Below are positions 1-4,546 of a DNA stretch of 5,005 nt, piece by piece. The translations under genes were made by a program, and so were the position numbers. Origin of the DNA: Zoogloeaceae bacterium (GTDB lineage Bacteria; Pseudomonadota; Gammaproteobacteria; Burkholderiales; Rhodocyclaceae); assembly GCA_031290955.1 (NCBI GenBank), contig JAISLJ010000179.1, positions 1 through 5,005 of the forward strand. The letters are read 5' to 3'. The notes beneath the pieces are model-generated. The model was not told where the DNA came from, made no database searches, and saw only the letters and a program-made list of their open reading frames with translations. Every line of letters begins with the position of its first letter. The first letter of the stretch is position 1.

Positions 1-306
1 GCGTCGGCGTTTGCGCAAGGCGGTTTTGTGGGGCCGTCGACGCCGCCCGCCGCCAGCACGGTGGCCGACGCCCGGACGCTTCCTGATGATGCGCGGGTGG
101 TATTGCAAGGCCATATCACACGCGCTTTGGGCGACGAGAAATATCTGTTTAGCGACAAGACCGGGGAGATTGTCGTCGAGATCGACGATAAACTCTGGCG
201 CGGTCAGCGGGTCGAAGTCAAGGATACCGTTGAGATTCGCGGCGAAGTTGATCGGGATTGGGCGGTTTCCGTCGAAATCGAGGCCGACACCCTCACGAAG
301 CTGTAA
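1..306 (+). CDS. YgiW/YdeI-family periplasmic OB-fold (BOF) stress-tolerance protein, 5' end missing
   Basis: The frame is open from base 1 to the TAA at 304-306, giving 101 visible residues; the true start lies to the left of the window. The first residues, ASAFA followed by QGGFVGPS, look like the end of a Sec signal peptide with an AxA-type cleavage site, so the mature protein should be periplasmic. The GTG at 28-30 falls inside the mature protein and is not the start. The rest matches the bacterial OB-fold family of E. coli YgiW and YdeI: VVLQGHI, the YLFSDKTGEIVVEID strand pair, and KDTVEIRGEVDRDW. Members are small exported proteins linked to tolerance of oxidative, acid or peptide stress, and often sit next to a two-component system; no such neighbour is visible here. 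The C-terminus looks complete. Family assignment is secure; the physiological role is inferred from homologues. Confidence 0.9.
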   Translation, partial: ASAFAQGGFVGPSTPPAASTVADARTLPDDARVVLQGHITRALGDEKYLFSDKTGEIVVEIDDKLWRGQRVEVKDTVEIRGEVDRDWAVSVEIEADTLTKL

Positions 307-402
307 TGCGCCAGCATTGAAGTGGAGGATTTTCATACTTACTATATTAGCGGCATGGGCGTGTGGGTACATAACGCTGATTGCAAAATATTGCAATGTT
401 GA
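307..402 (+). pseudogene. Orphan C-terminal remnant of a Hint (pretoxin-HINT) domain from a polymorphic toxin or Rhs-like protein
   Basis: Directly after the stop of the YgiW-like gene, the same frame reads CASIEVEDFHTYYIS, then GMGVWVHNADC and KILQC, ending in TGA at 400-402. The pairing of VEDFHTYYIS with GVWVHN is the hallmark of the last two blocks of Hint self-cleaving domains, which sit just before the C-terminal toxin tip of polymorphic toxins. The histidine of DFH (334-336) and the His-Asn pair of VHN (370-375) are the conserved processing residues. There is no start codon or ribosome site and no N-terminal body, since the upstream frame belongs to the YgiW-like gene, and only five residues follow NADC where a toxin domain should be. 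It is therefore a relic, not a gene. Its AT-richer composition differs from its flanks, consistent with acquired DNA. The left limit of the relic is uncertain. Confidence 0.78.
381..396. repeat. Short inverted repeat TTGCAA-AATA-TTGCAA upstream of the 416 gene
   Basis: Two copies of the self-complementary hexamer TTGCAA are separated by AATA, at 381-386 and 391-396. The element overlaps the end of the Hint relic and lies 19 bases before the ATG at 416. It could be an operator or part of an AT-rich promoter for the downstream gene, or simply chance in AT-rich DNA. The heptamer TGCAATG also recurs at 392-398 and 412-418, the second copy containing the start codon. Confidence 0.3.
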
Positions 403-415
403 TTCGATTGGTGCA

Positions 416-889
416 ATGACTGCCGATACCGCCCTAAAGGCGCTGGAACAGTGTCTGTATGAAACCTTGAAAAACCGCCCCCGGCAGCTTGCCTGGGGCG
501 ATTTGCCGCGCATGCAGGCGAGTCTGGCAGCGGTGCGCGCGCGCTTCGGAGGACGTTCCAGCCTAACGCGCGCGCAGCGCATCGCCCAGAGCCTGATGGC
601 GTTTCGTCTTCAGGGAAAAAAGGCGCAATTCCTCACCCTCAAATACGCCTGTGCCGGATTGACGCAGCCCATGGCCGGGGATTCCCGCGTACTGCTGGAA
701 GACGAAGCCCTGCTGCAAACCCTGTTGCAGGCAATCGATGCCCTGCGTCCCGATCCGCGCCGCTTCCAGGCCTGCCGCCAGGCACTGCGCGACGCCTGCC
801 AGCAAGCCATGCGGGAAGCAGGCATACAGGGTTGCCATCCGCAGTACCGTAACTTGCAGCGTTTGCAACGTTTCCTGCAAATGATTTGA
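416..889 (+). CDS. Hypothetical basic helical protein, possibly an N-terminal fragment of an EH-signature (ZorC-like) protein
   Basis: The frame runs from the ATG at 416 to the TGA at 887-889, 157 residues. It stays open much further upstream, but there it crosses the YgiW-like gene and the Hint relic, so ATG 416 is the sensible start; no good Shine-Dalgarno sequence precedes it. The protein has no signal peptide or membrane segment. It is mostly alpha-helical and strongly basic, with about 24 Lys/Arg against 12 Asp/Glu, which would suit nucleic-acid contact. Notable stretches are the LAWGDLPRMQ segment near residue 25, LKYACAGLTQP near 74, LLEDEALLQTLL near 92, and RRFQACRQALRD near 114. The last two, followed by a terminal QRLQRFLQ helix, remind me of the N-terminal part of EH-signature domain proteins such as Zorya ZorC, which are several hundred residues longer; if so, this is a truncated copy. 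Its position just behind a Hint relic also fits an orphan immunity gene, though such proteins are usually not this basic. The function is unknown. Confidence 0.6.
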   Translation: MTADTALKALEQCLYETLKNRPRQLAWGDLPRMQASLAAVRARFGGRSSLTRAQRIAQSLMAFRLQGKKAQFLTLKYACAGLTQPMAGDSRVLLEDEALLQTLLQAIDALRPDPRRFQACRQALRDACQQAMREAGIQGCHPQYRNLQRLQRFLQMI

Positions 890-983
890 CACGAACCAGT
901 CCCTGAATTGTTTTTGCGCCAAAACACCTCTTCCTTGGCCTTGCCCAGTTGCTTTCACTGCAAAGATACGGGGGGGGATGGAT

Positions 984-1181
984 TCAGAGATTCCCCGCGC
1001 CATGCTTCCGCTTTTCATGCAGGATGCGCAAGTCTTCTTCCGCTGCTTTGATCCGTTCCCCATCGCCGCTCTTGCGCGCAAGTTCCGCCATTTCGCCCCC
1101 GGCGCAGGAAAACCCCACCCAGTGCCGCCAGAATGGCCAAGAACCACGGGCGCGATTTTTCCTCCTTGGTTGTTTTTGCAT
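984..1181 (-). CDS. Small hypothetical protein, probably a frameshift-altered single-pass membrane protein
   Basis: The frame has 65 residues, from an ATG at 1181-1179 to a TGA at 986-984, with a perfect AGGAGG (1191-1186) four bases before the ATG. This is the best evidence that a gene exists here. The C-terminal half, MAELARKSGDGERIKAAEED and onward, is a charged amphipathic helix that looks like genuine coding sequence. The N-terminal half as written (RRKNRARGSWPFWRHW and onward) does not. In the minus-strand frame two bases further on, the same DNA gives AKTTKEEKS then RPWFLAILAALGGVFLRRG, a typical cytoplasmic start plus membrane helix. One G missing after the ATG and one extra G in the G5 run at 1100-1096 would join ATG, that helix and the C-terminal half into a clean 65-residue protein. 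The gene lies behind the atoDA terminator, so it probably has its own promoter or depends on read-through. The function is not recognised. Confidence 0.5.
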   Translation of the reverse strand: MQKQPRRKNRARGSWPFWRHWVGFSCAGGEMAELARKSGDGERIKAAEEDLRILHEKRKHGAGNL

Positions 1182-1196
1182 GGCGCCTCCTGAATC

Positions 1197-1226
1197 AAAA
1201 GAGGCCAGGGATTCCCGGCCTCTTTT
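1197..1226 (-). terminator. Rho-independent terminator of the atoDA operon (symmetrical, could act both ways)
   Basis: Ten-base arms, AAAAGAGGCC at 1197-1206 and GGCCTCTTTT at 1217-1226, surround an inner GGG-ATT-CCC hairpin with one unpaired A. On the minus strand the stem ends in TTTT and begins 11 bases after the end of atoA. The arms start with AAAA and end with TTTT, so the structure also resembles a terminator for plus-strand transcription coming from the 416-889 gene. Confidence 0.85.
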
Positions 1227-1237
1227 CGTGTGGGACC

Positions 1238-1921
1238 TTACAAGCCCACCTGGCTGATCACCATTTCCTTCAGATTGTCGGAGATGAGGAAGGCTGCTTC
1301 GGTGGCTTCGCGGATTTGCTCCACGGAAACGCCGGGCGCGTATTCTTCCAGCACCAGCTTGCCATCATGGAAGCGGAACAGCGCCAGTTCCGTGACGATG
1401 GTGGAAACGCGCCCCTTGGCGGTGAGCGGCAGGTTGCACTTTTTCAGGATTTTCCTTTCGCCCTTGGCGGTGTGCTCCATGGCGACGATCACCTGCTTGG
1501 CGCCAACGGCCAGATCCATCGCGCCGCCCATGCCGGGCACGCTCTTGCCGGGCACCATCCAGTTGGCGAGGTCGGCGTTCTCGTCGACCTGCAAGCCGCC
1601 CAGTACGCAGGCGTCCAGATGGCCGCCGCGCATCAGGGCAAACGAGACGGATGTATCAAAGGTGGAACCACCGGGGATGATGCTGCACGGCGCGCCGCCC
1701 GCATTGACAACACGCGGCTGGCCGATGGGGGGGATTTCCTCCGGCACCGGGCCGATGCCGAGAAAGCCGTTTTCCGATTGCAGCATCAGGGTGACGCCGG
1801 ACGGCAGGTAATTGGCCACCAGCGTCGGCAAGCCGATGCCCAAATTGACGACATCGCCATCCTTCAATTCCAGCGCGATGCGCCGCGCGATAAATTCCTT
1901 GGCGCTCATTGGTTCTGACAT
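1238..1921 (-). CDS. atoA: 3-oxoacid / acetoacetate CoA-transferase subunit B (beta, AtoA/ScoB/CtfB type)
   Basis: This 227-residue protein is the catalytic subunit of a class I CoA-transferase, which moves CoA between acetoacetate or another short-chain acid and an acyl-CoA donor through an enzyme-glutamyl-CoA thioester. The catalytic glutamate is E50 in the SENGFLG motif. Other hallmarks are GDVVNLGIGLPTLVANYLP (residues 22-40), VNAGGAPCSIIPGG (72-85), RGGHLDACVLGGLQVDE (98-114) and VPGMGGAMDL (128-137). Similarity to E. coli AtoA is high over the whole length, and size is normal for the family. The start at 1921 is chosen because AAGGAG lies six to seven bases upstream; a second ATG four codons in lacks such a site. 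The gene follows atoD by 12 bases and ends just before a strong terminator, so the two subunits are co-transcribed and should form the usual heteromeric enzyme. The exact acid substrate cannot be read from sequence; butyrate, acetate and acetoacetate are the usual ones. Confidence 0.93.
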   Translation of the reverse strand: MSEPMSAKEFIARRIALELKDGDVVNLGIGLPTLVANYLPSGVTLMLQSENGFLGIGPVPEEIPPIGQPRVVNAGGAPCSIIPGGSTFDTSVSFALMRGGHLDACVLGGLQVDENADLANWMVPGKSVPGMGGAMDLAVGAKQVIVAMEHTAKGERKILKKCNLPLTAKGRVSTIVTELALFRFHDGKLVLEEYAPGVSVEQIREATEAAFLISDNLKEMVISQVGL

Positions 1922-1933
1922 GGCATTCTCCTT

Positions 1934-2641
1934 TCACGCGGGATAGATGATGTGGTCGACCAGCACACCCGGCGTCATCACATGATCCGGGTCAATGCAG
2001 CCGACTTCAACGACCTGATGCACTTCCGCAATGACCGTTGTCGCGGCAAACGCCATGAGCGGGTTGTGGTTGCGCATTGAGGTGTAATAGACGAGGTTGC
2101 CGAATTTGTCGGCCTGCACGGCTTCCAGCACCGCGAGGTCGGCGGTCAAGGGTAGTTCCAGCAGGTAATCCTTGCCATTGATGTTGAGAACGGGCTTCCG
2201 GTTCAACTGCTGACCGTTGAAAGTCAGGGCTTGCTCGACATCACCCACCGAGGTGCCGACCCCTGTGGGCGTGAGCACGCCCCCCAGGCCGGAACCGCCC
2301 GCGCGGATGCGTTCGGCAATGGTGCCGATCGGGGAGAGTTCAATTTCCATCTCCCCGGCAAGCATTTGCCGCTGCGCTTCCTTGTTCAGGCCGATGTGGC
2401 CGGTGATCAGCTTTTTCACTCGCTTGTTGCGGATCAGAAGGCCGATGCCTTCCGGGCCTTTGCTTGCGTCGCTGAAAGCCGCGTCATCACCAATGACCGT
2501 GAGGTCCTTGACGCCGGAATCCAGAATGGCCTGTATCAGACGGGGCGGCGTGCCGTTCCCCATGAAGCCGCCATACATGATGGTCATGCCATCATGCAAA
2601 AACGCAGCGACCTTGTCGATTTCCAGTCTCTTTGATTTCAT
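1934..2641 (-). CDS. atoD: 3-oxoacid / acetoacetate CoA-transferase subunit A (alpha, AtoD/ScoA/CtfA type)
   Basis: This 235-residue alpha subunit partners the AtoA-like protein encoded immediately downstream. The N-terminal family signature is DGMTIMYGGFMGNGTPPRL (residues 17-35). It is followed by KKLITGHIGLNKE (76-88), GEMEIELSPIGTIAERIRAG (96-115) and GSGLGGVLTPTGVGT (116-130), all as in E. coli AtoD and clostridial CtfA. It ends in HVMTPGVLVDHII, the normal C-terminus. Compared with E. coli AtoD it is about 15 residues longer, mainly between residues 131 and 160 and around the DASKGPEGIG loop. The ATG at 2641-2639 fits both the homologues' N-terminus and a GAGGA ribosome site about seven bases upstream. 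The frame stays open to 2770 but that extension has no family counterpart. The enzyme would feed acetoacetate or short-chain fatty acids into or out of CoA-linked metabolism in the cytoplasm. No thiolase or transporter gene is visible nearby. Confidence 0.93.
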   Translation of the reverse strand: MKSKRLEIDKVAAFLHDGMTIMYGGFMGNGTPPRLIQAILDSGVKDLTVIGDDAAFSDASKGPEGIGLLIRNKRVKKLITGHIGLNKEAQRQMLAGEMEIELSPIGTIAERIRAGGSGLGGVLTPTGVGTSVGDVEQALTFNGQQLNRKPVLNINGKDYLLELPLTADLAVLEAVQADKFGNLVYYTSMRNHNPLMAFAATTVIAEVHQVVEVGCIDPDHVMTPGVLVDHIIYPA

Positions 2642-2747
2642 GATTGTTCCTCGAAACGAGATTGCACCGGACATGACAAGCACGCCCGACCTGAAAAGGC
2701 AGGCCATTTCTTCTTCAAGCTCCGAACGGGTCTCCCTGCCGCCCACC

Positions 2748-2776
2748 ATTCTAGCCGGATCGCAGGGCAAGATAAA
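2748..2776 (-). promoter_or_regulatory. Candidate sigma-70 promoter for atoDA
   Basis: Read on the minus strand, TAGAAT (2753-2748) is one base from the TATAAT consensus. Seventeen bases upstream lies TTTATC (2776-2771), a poor -35 match. The transcript would begin near 2741, leaving a leader of about 100 bases before the atoD start. The weak -35 next to the repeated AAAGCAAT boxes suggests a promoter that needs an activator. No sigma-54 -24/-12 pair, as used by the E. coli ato operon, was found with correct spacing. Confidence 0.4.
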
Positions 2777-2802
2777 GCAATCCCGGCATTGCGGAAAGCA
2801 AT
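2774..2802. promoter_or_regulatory. Twin AAAGCAAT boxes, possible regulator binding site upstream of atoD
   Basis: The octamer AAAGCAAT occurs at 2774-2781 and again at 2795-2802, exactly 21 bases apart, which places both on the same face of the helix. The second box is also the right arm of the inverted repeat ATTGC-GGAAA-GCAAT (2788-2802). The first box overlaps the proposed -35 element. The layout suits a dimeric activator or repressor of the CoA-transferase operon, but no regulator gene is in the window and the protein is unknown. Confidence 0.35.
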
Positions 2803-3095
2803 TCTTCCCCCCTTCTTATCTATGTGCCCCCCCTTCCCTTCCGCACAAGCGATTTCCTCCTCCCTGAAGGGGAATATGCAACGACAATAGAAAGACCCTT
2901 CGCAATGGAACAAACACCCACGGTAGCGGAATGGATGGTTACGGCAACGGGATAAACATCCTCCGCAGCGAAATGAATGCCCAATGCGTCATCATTGCAA
3001 GGCGCAAAGCCCCGCAGCAGGTCGTGAGTCTGTGGAATCCGCGTCAGCCGACATCAGCCGCGCCGCCCCGCCGTTCGCGGAAGTCCTCCTCCTTC

Positions 3096-3104
3096 TGCTA
3101 CACT
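3096..3104 (+). promoter_or_regulatory. Extended -10 promoter element for ccmAB
   Basis: TGCTACACT is a TGn-extended -10 element, with TACACT at 3099-3104. It lies 29 bases before the ccmA ATG, so transcription would start near 3111 with a leader of about 23 bases. No good -35 hexamer lies at 17 bases; TTCGCG at 3074-3079 is a weak match at 19. Extended -10 promoters can do without a -35. Confidence 0.45.
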
Positions 3105-3133
3105 TGCGGCCTTTCGTCTTCCGGGGTTCCCCC

Positions 3134-3769
3134 ATGTTGGCAGCCGACAATCTGGAATGCGTGCGCGGGGAACAAAGTCTGTTCCAGAAGGTCGGCTTTC
3201 GGCTCGACGCGGGAGAGTTGCTGCTCTTGCGCGGAGCCAACGGCGTGGGGAAAACCAGTCTCCTGCGCATGCTCTGCGGCCTTTTGCCGCCCCGCGCCGG
3301 AACCATCCGCTGGCAGGGGGAAGATATCCGCCATCTGGCCGGGGAATATCGCGCCATGCTCTGTTATCTGGGGCATCTGAACGCCATCAAGGAAGAATTC
3401 ACGCCCCTGGAAAACCTCATGCAGGATACCGCTTTCGCAGGCGCGCCCCTCTCTCCCGCCCAGGCGCTGGCGGCGCTGGCGGAAGCAGGGCTGGCCGGGC
3501 GGCAGGATTTGCCCGCGCATTCCCTCTCGCAAGGGCAAAAGCGCCGCGTGGCCCTGGCGCGGCTCATCGTGGATCAGCGCCCGCTCTGGCTTCTGGATGA
3601 GCCATTCGTGGCGCTGGATGCCGAAGCCGTCCTCTGGCTGGCCGGGAAAATCGGGCAACACCTGGAAGCAGGCGGCCTGGTTGTCCTGACCACGCATCAA
3701 ATAGTGGAAATCCCGCGCGCCCATGTGCGTGAGCTGCGCCTTGCGCCCTCCGGATCGGGAAGGGCATAG
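3134..3769 (+). CDS. ccmA: Heme exporter ATP-binding protein CcmA (cytochrome c maturation, System I)
   Basis: This 211-residue ABC ATPase has normal CcmA length. It carries the Walker A motif GANGVGKTS (residues 34-42), the signature LSQGQKRR (131-138), the Walker B motif LWLLDEP with catalytic E156 (151-157), a D-loop ALD (160-162) and the switch histidine in TTH (186-188). The LGHLNAIKEEFTPLENL segment (79-95) is characteristic of CcmA rather than other small ABC ATPases. In System I, CcmA works with CcmB and CcmC at the inner membrane: ATP hydrolysis releases heme-loaded CcmE for cytochrome c assembly in the periplasm. The ATG at 3134 was chosen because homologues begin here (MLAADNLECVRG). 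The open frame reaches back to 2984, but that extension overlaps the likely promoter and resembles no family member. The preceding ribosome site is weak. ccmB follows after one base. Confidence 0.95.
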   Translation: MLAADNLECVRGEQSLFQKVGFRLDAGELLLLRGANGVGKTSLLRMLCGLLPPRAGTIRWQGEDIRHLAGEYRAMLCYLGHLNAIKEEFTPLENLMQDTAFAGAPLSPAQALAALAEAGLAGRQDLPAHSLSQGQKRRVALARLIVDQRPLWLLDEPFVALDAEAVLWLAGKIGQHLEAGGLVVLTTHQIVEIPRAHVRELRLAPSGSGRA

Positions 3770-3770
3770 C

Positions 3771-4439
3771 GTGCTGCGGATTCTCTCTTTCGTCGTGCTG
3801 CGGGATGTGCGCCTCGCCTTGCGCCGTCCGGCAGATATCGCCTCCGTGCTTTTCTTCTTCGTGATTGTCGCCAGCCTCTTTCCGCTGGGCGTGGGGCCGG
3901 AACCGGATTTGTTGCGGCGGCTCGCGCCCGGCGTGCTCTGGGTGGGGGCGCTTCTGGCCACCATGCTCTCCCTGCCGCGTCTTTTCGCCGAAGATTTCCG
4001 CGACGGCACACTGGAACAATTTGCCCTCGCCGCACATCCTCTCGGCCTCGTCGTCCTGGGCAAGGTGATCGCACACTGGCTTTGCTCCGGCCTGCCACTG
4101 GCCTGCGCAGCCCCGCTGTTGGGCGTGCAGTTCGATCTTTCCAGCCCGGCCCTCCTTGCCCTCTTTGCCTCCGTCCTGCTTGGCGCTCCGGCGCTCTCCG
4201 GCATTGGCGCCATCGGCGCGGCACTCACCCTGGGCGTGCGCGGCAGCAGCGTCCTGCTCTCCCTCCTTGTCCTGCCCCTGTACATTCCCGTGCTGATCTT
4301 CGGCGCAGGCGCGGTGGAAGCAGCGGCAAGCGGTTTCAGCCCTGGCGCGCATCTGGCGCTCCTCGCCGCCATGACCGTCGCGGGCCTGGCCTTCGCCCCC
4401 TGGGTCGCCGCCCTCTCCCTGAAACTGGCATTGGAATAG
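3771..4439 (+). CDS. ccmB: Heme exporter membrane protein CcmB (cytochrome c maturation, System I)
   Basis: This 222-residue integral membrane protein is close to the usual CcmB length. It begins at a GTG one base after the ccmA stop, with GGAAGGG ahead of it inside the end of ccmA. About six hydrophobic segments are visible, near residues 22-40, 53-68, 92-118, 126-155, 160-182 and 195-216. Family hallmarks are the N-terminal VVLRDVRLALRRP, LFAEDFRDGTLEQ (71-83), and GAIGAALTLGVRG followed by LLVLPLYIPVLIFG (145-178). CcmB is the membrane partner of the CcmA ATPase. In most System I operons ccmC, D, E, F, G and H follow; here the plus strand holds no further gene and a minus-strand restriction gene comes instead. 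A longer upstream frame from 3723 overlaps ccmA and lacks family support. Confidence 0.94.
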   Translation: MLRILSFVVLRDVRLALRRPADIASVLFFFVIVASLFPLGVGPEPDLLRRLAPGVLWVGALLATMLSLPRLFAEDFRDGTLEQFALAAHPLGLVVLGKVIAHWLCSGLPLACAAPLLGVQFDLSSPALLALFASVLLGAPALSGIGAIGAALTLGVRGSSVLLSLLVLPLYIPVLIFGAGAVEAAASGFSPGAHLALLAAMTVAGLAFAPWVAALSLKLALE

Positions 4440-4546
4440 GGTCCCTGGCGGATGGCGAGAACACAAGCGCAGACGCTTGCCTTCCCAGGGCAACCACGCC
4501 CTATATTCTCGGATGATGTAGACCTGTCGCCGAGTATCGCGGCGCT

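Larger units (their letters stand above)
2642..3133. other. Divergent intergenic region between atoDA and ccmAB, no convincing gene
   Basis: This 492-base stretch separates the leftward atoDA operon from the rightward ccmAB operon and should hold both promoters. It contains the candidate atoD promoter with AAAGCAAT boxes (2748-2802), a pyrimidine-rich tract with C-runs (about 2803-2865), and a TGCTACACT element before ccmA (3096-3104). Frames that cross it on either strand lack family resemblance and read as overlap shadows. A 16-codon ATG frame at 2905-2955 has no ribosome site. About 130 bases around 2956-3090 hold nothing I can name. Confidence 0.6.

Noticed and set aside
28..306. GTG at 28 as the start of the YgiW-like gene
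   Set aside because: The upstream codons in the same frame encode the end of a signal peptide and the QGGF motif seen in homologues, so the real start is outside the window.
970..977. Run of eight G residues next to the small gene's stop
   Set aside because: It is striking but outside any coding frame I support; it may mark a region prone to sequencing slips and has no assigned function.
563..1198. Minus-strand 211-codon open frame
   Set aside because: It runs antisense through the 416-889 gene and overlaps the small minus-strand gene in another frame, with no family resemblance; it is a high-GC overlap shadow.
2905..2955. Sixteen-codon ATG frame beginning MEQTPTVAEWMV in the intergenic region
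   Set aside because: It looks like a plausible protein start but stops at once, has no ribosome site, and nothing similar continues in other frames.
3098..4372. 424-codon minus-strand open frame opposite ccmA and ccmB
   Set aside because: Its length is explained by GC-rich codon positions of the clear ccmAB genes; the product is low-complexity and Arg/Ser/Pro-rich without motifs.
4443..4490. CCCTGG/CCAGGG arms with an inner CAAGCG-CAGA-CGCTTG hairpin after ccmB
   Set aside because: The outer arms are far apart and no T-run follows on either strand, so it is not a convincing intrinsic terminator.
4528..4544. CGCCG-N7-CGGCG hairpin after the res stop
   Set aside because: The five-base stem without a following T-run is too weak to call a terminator.
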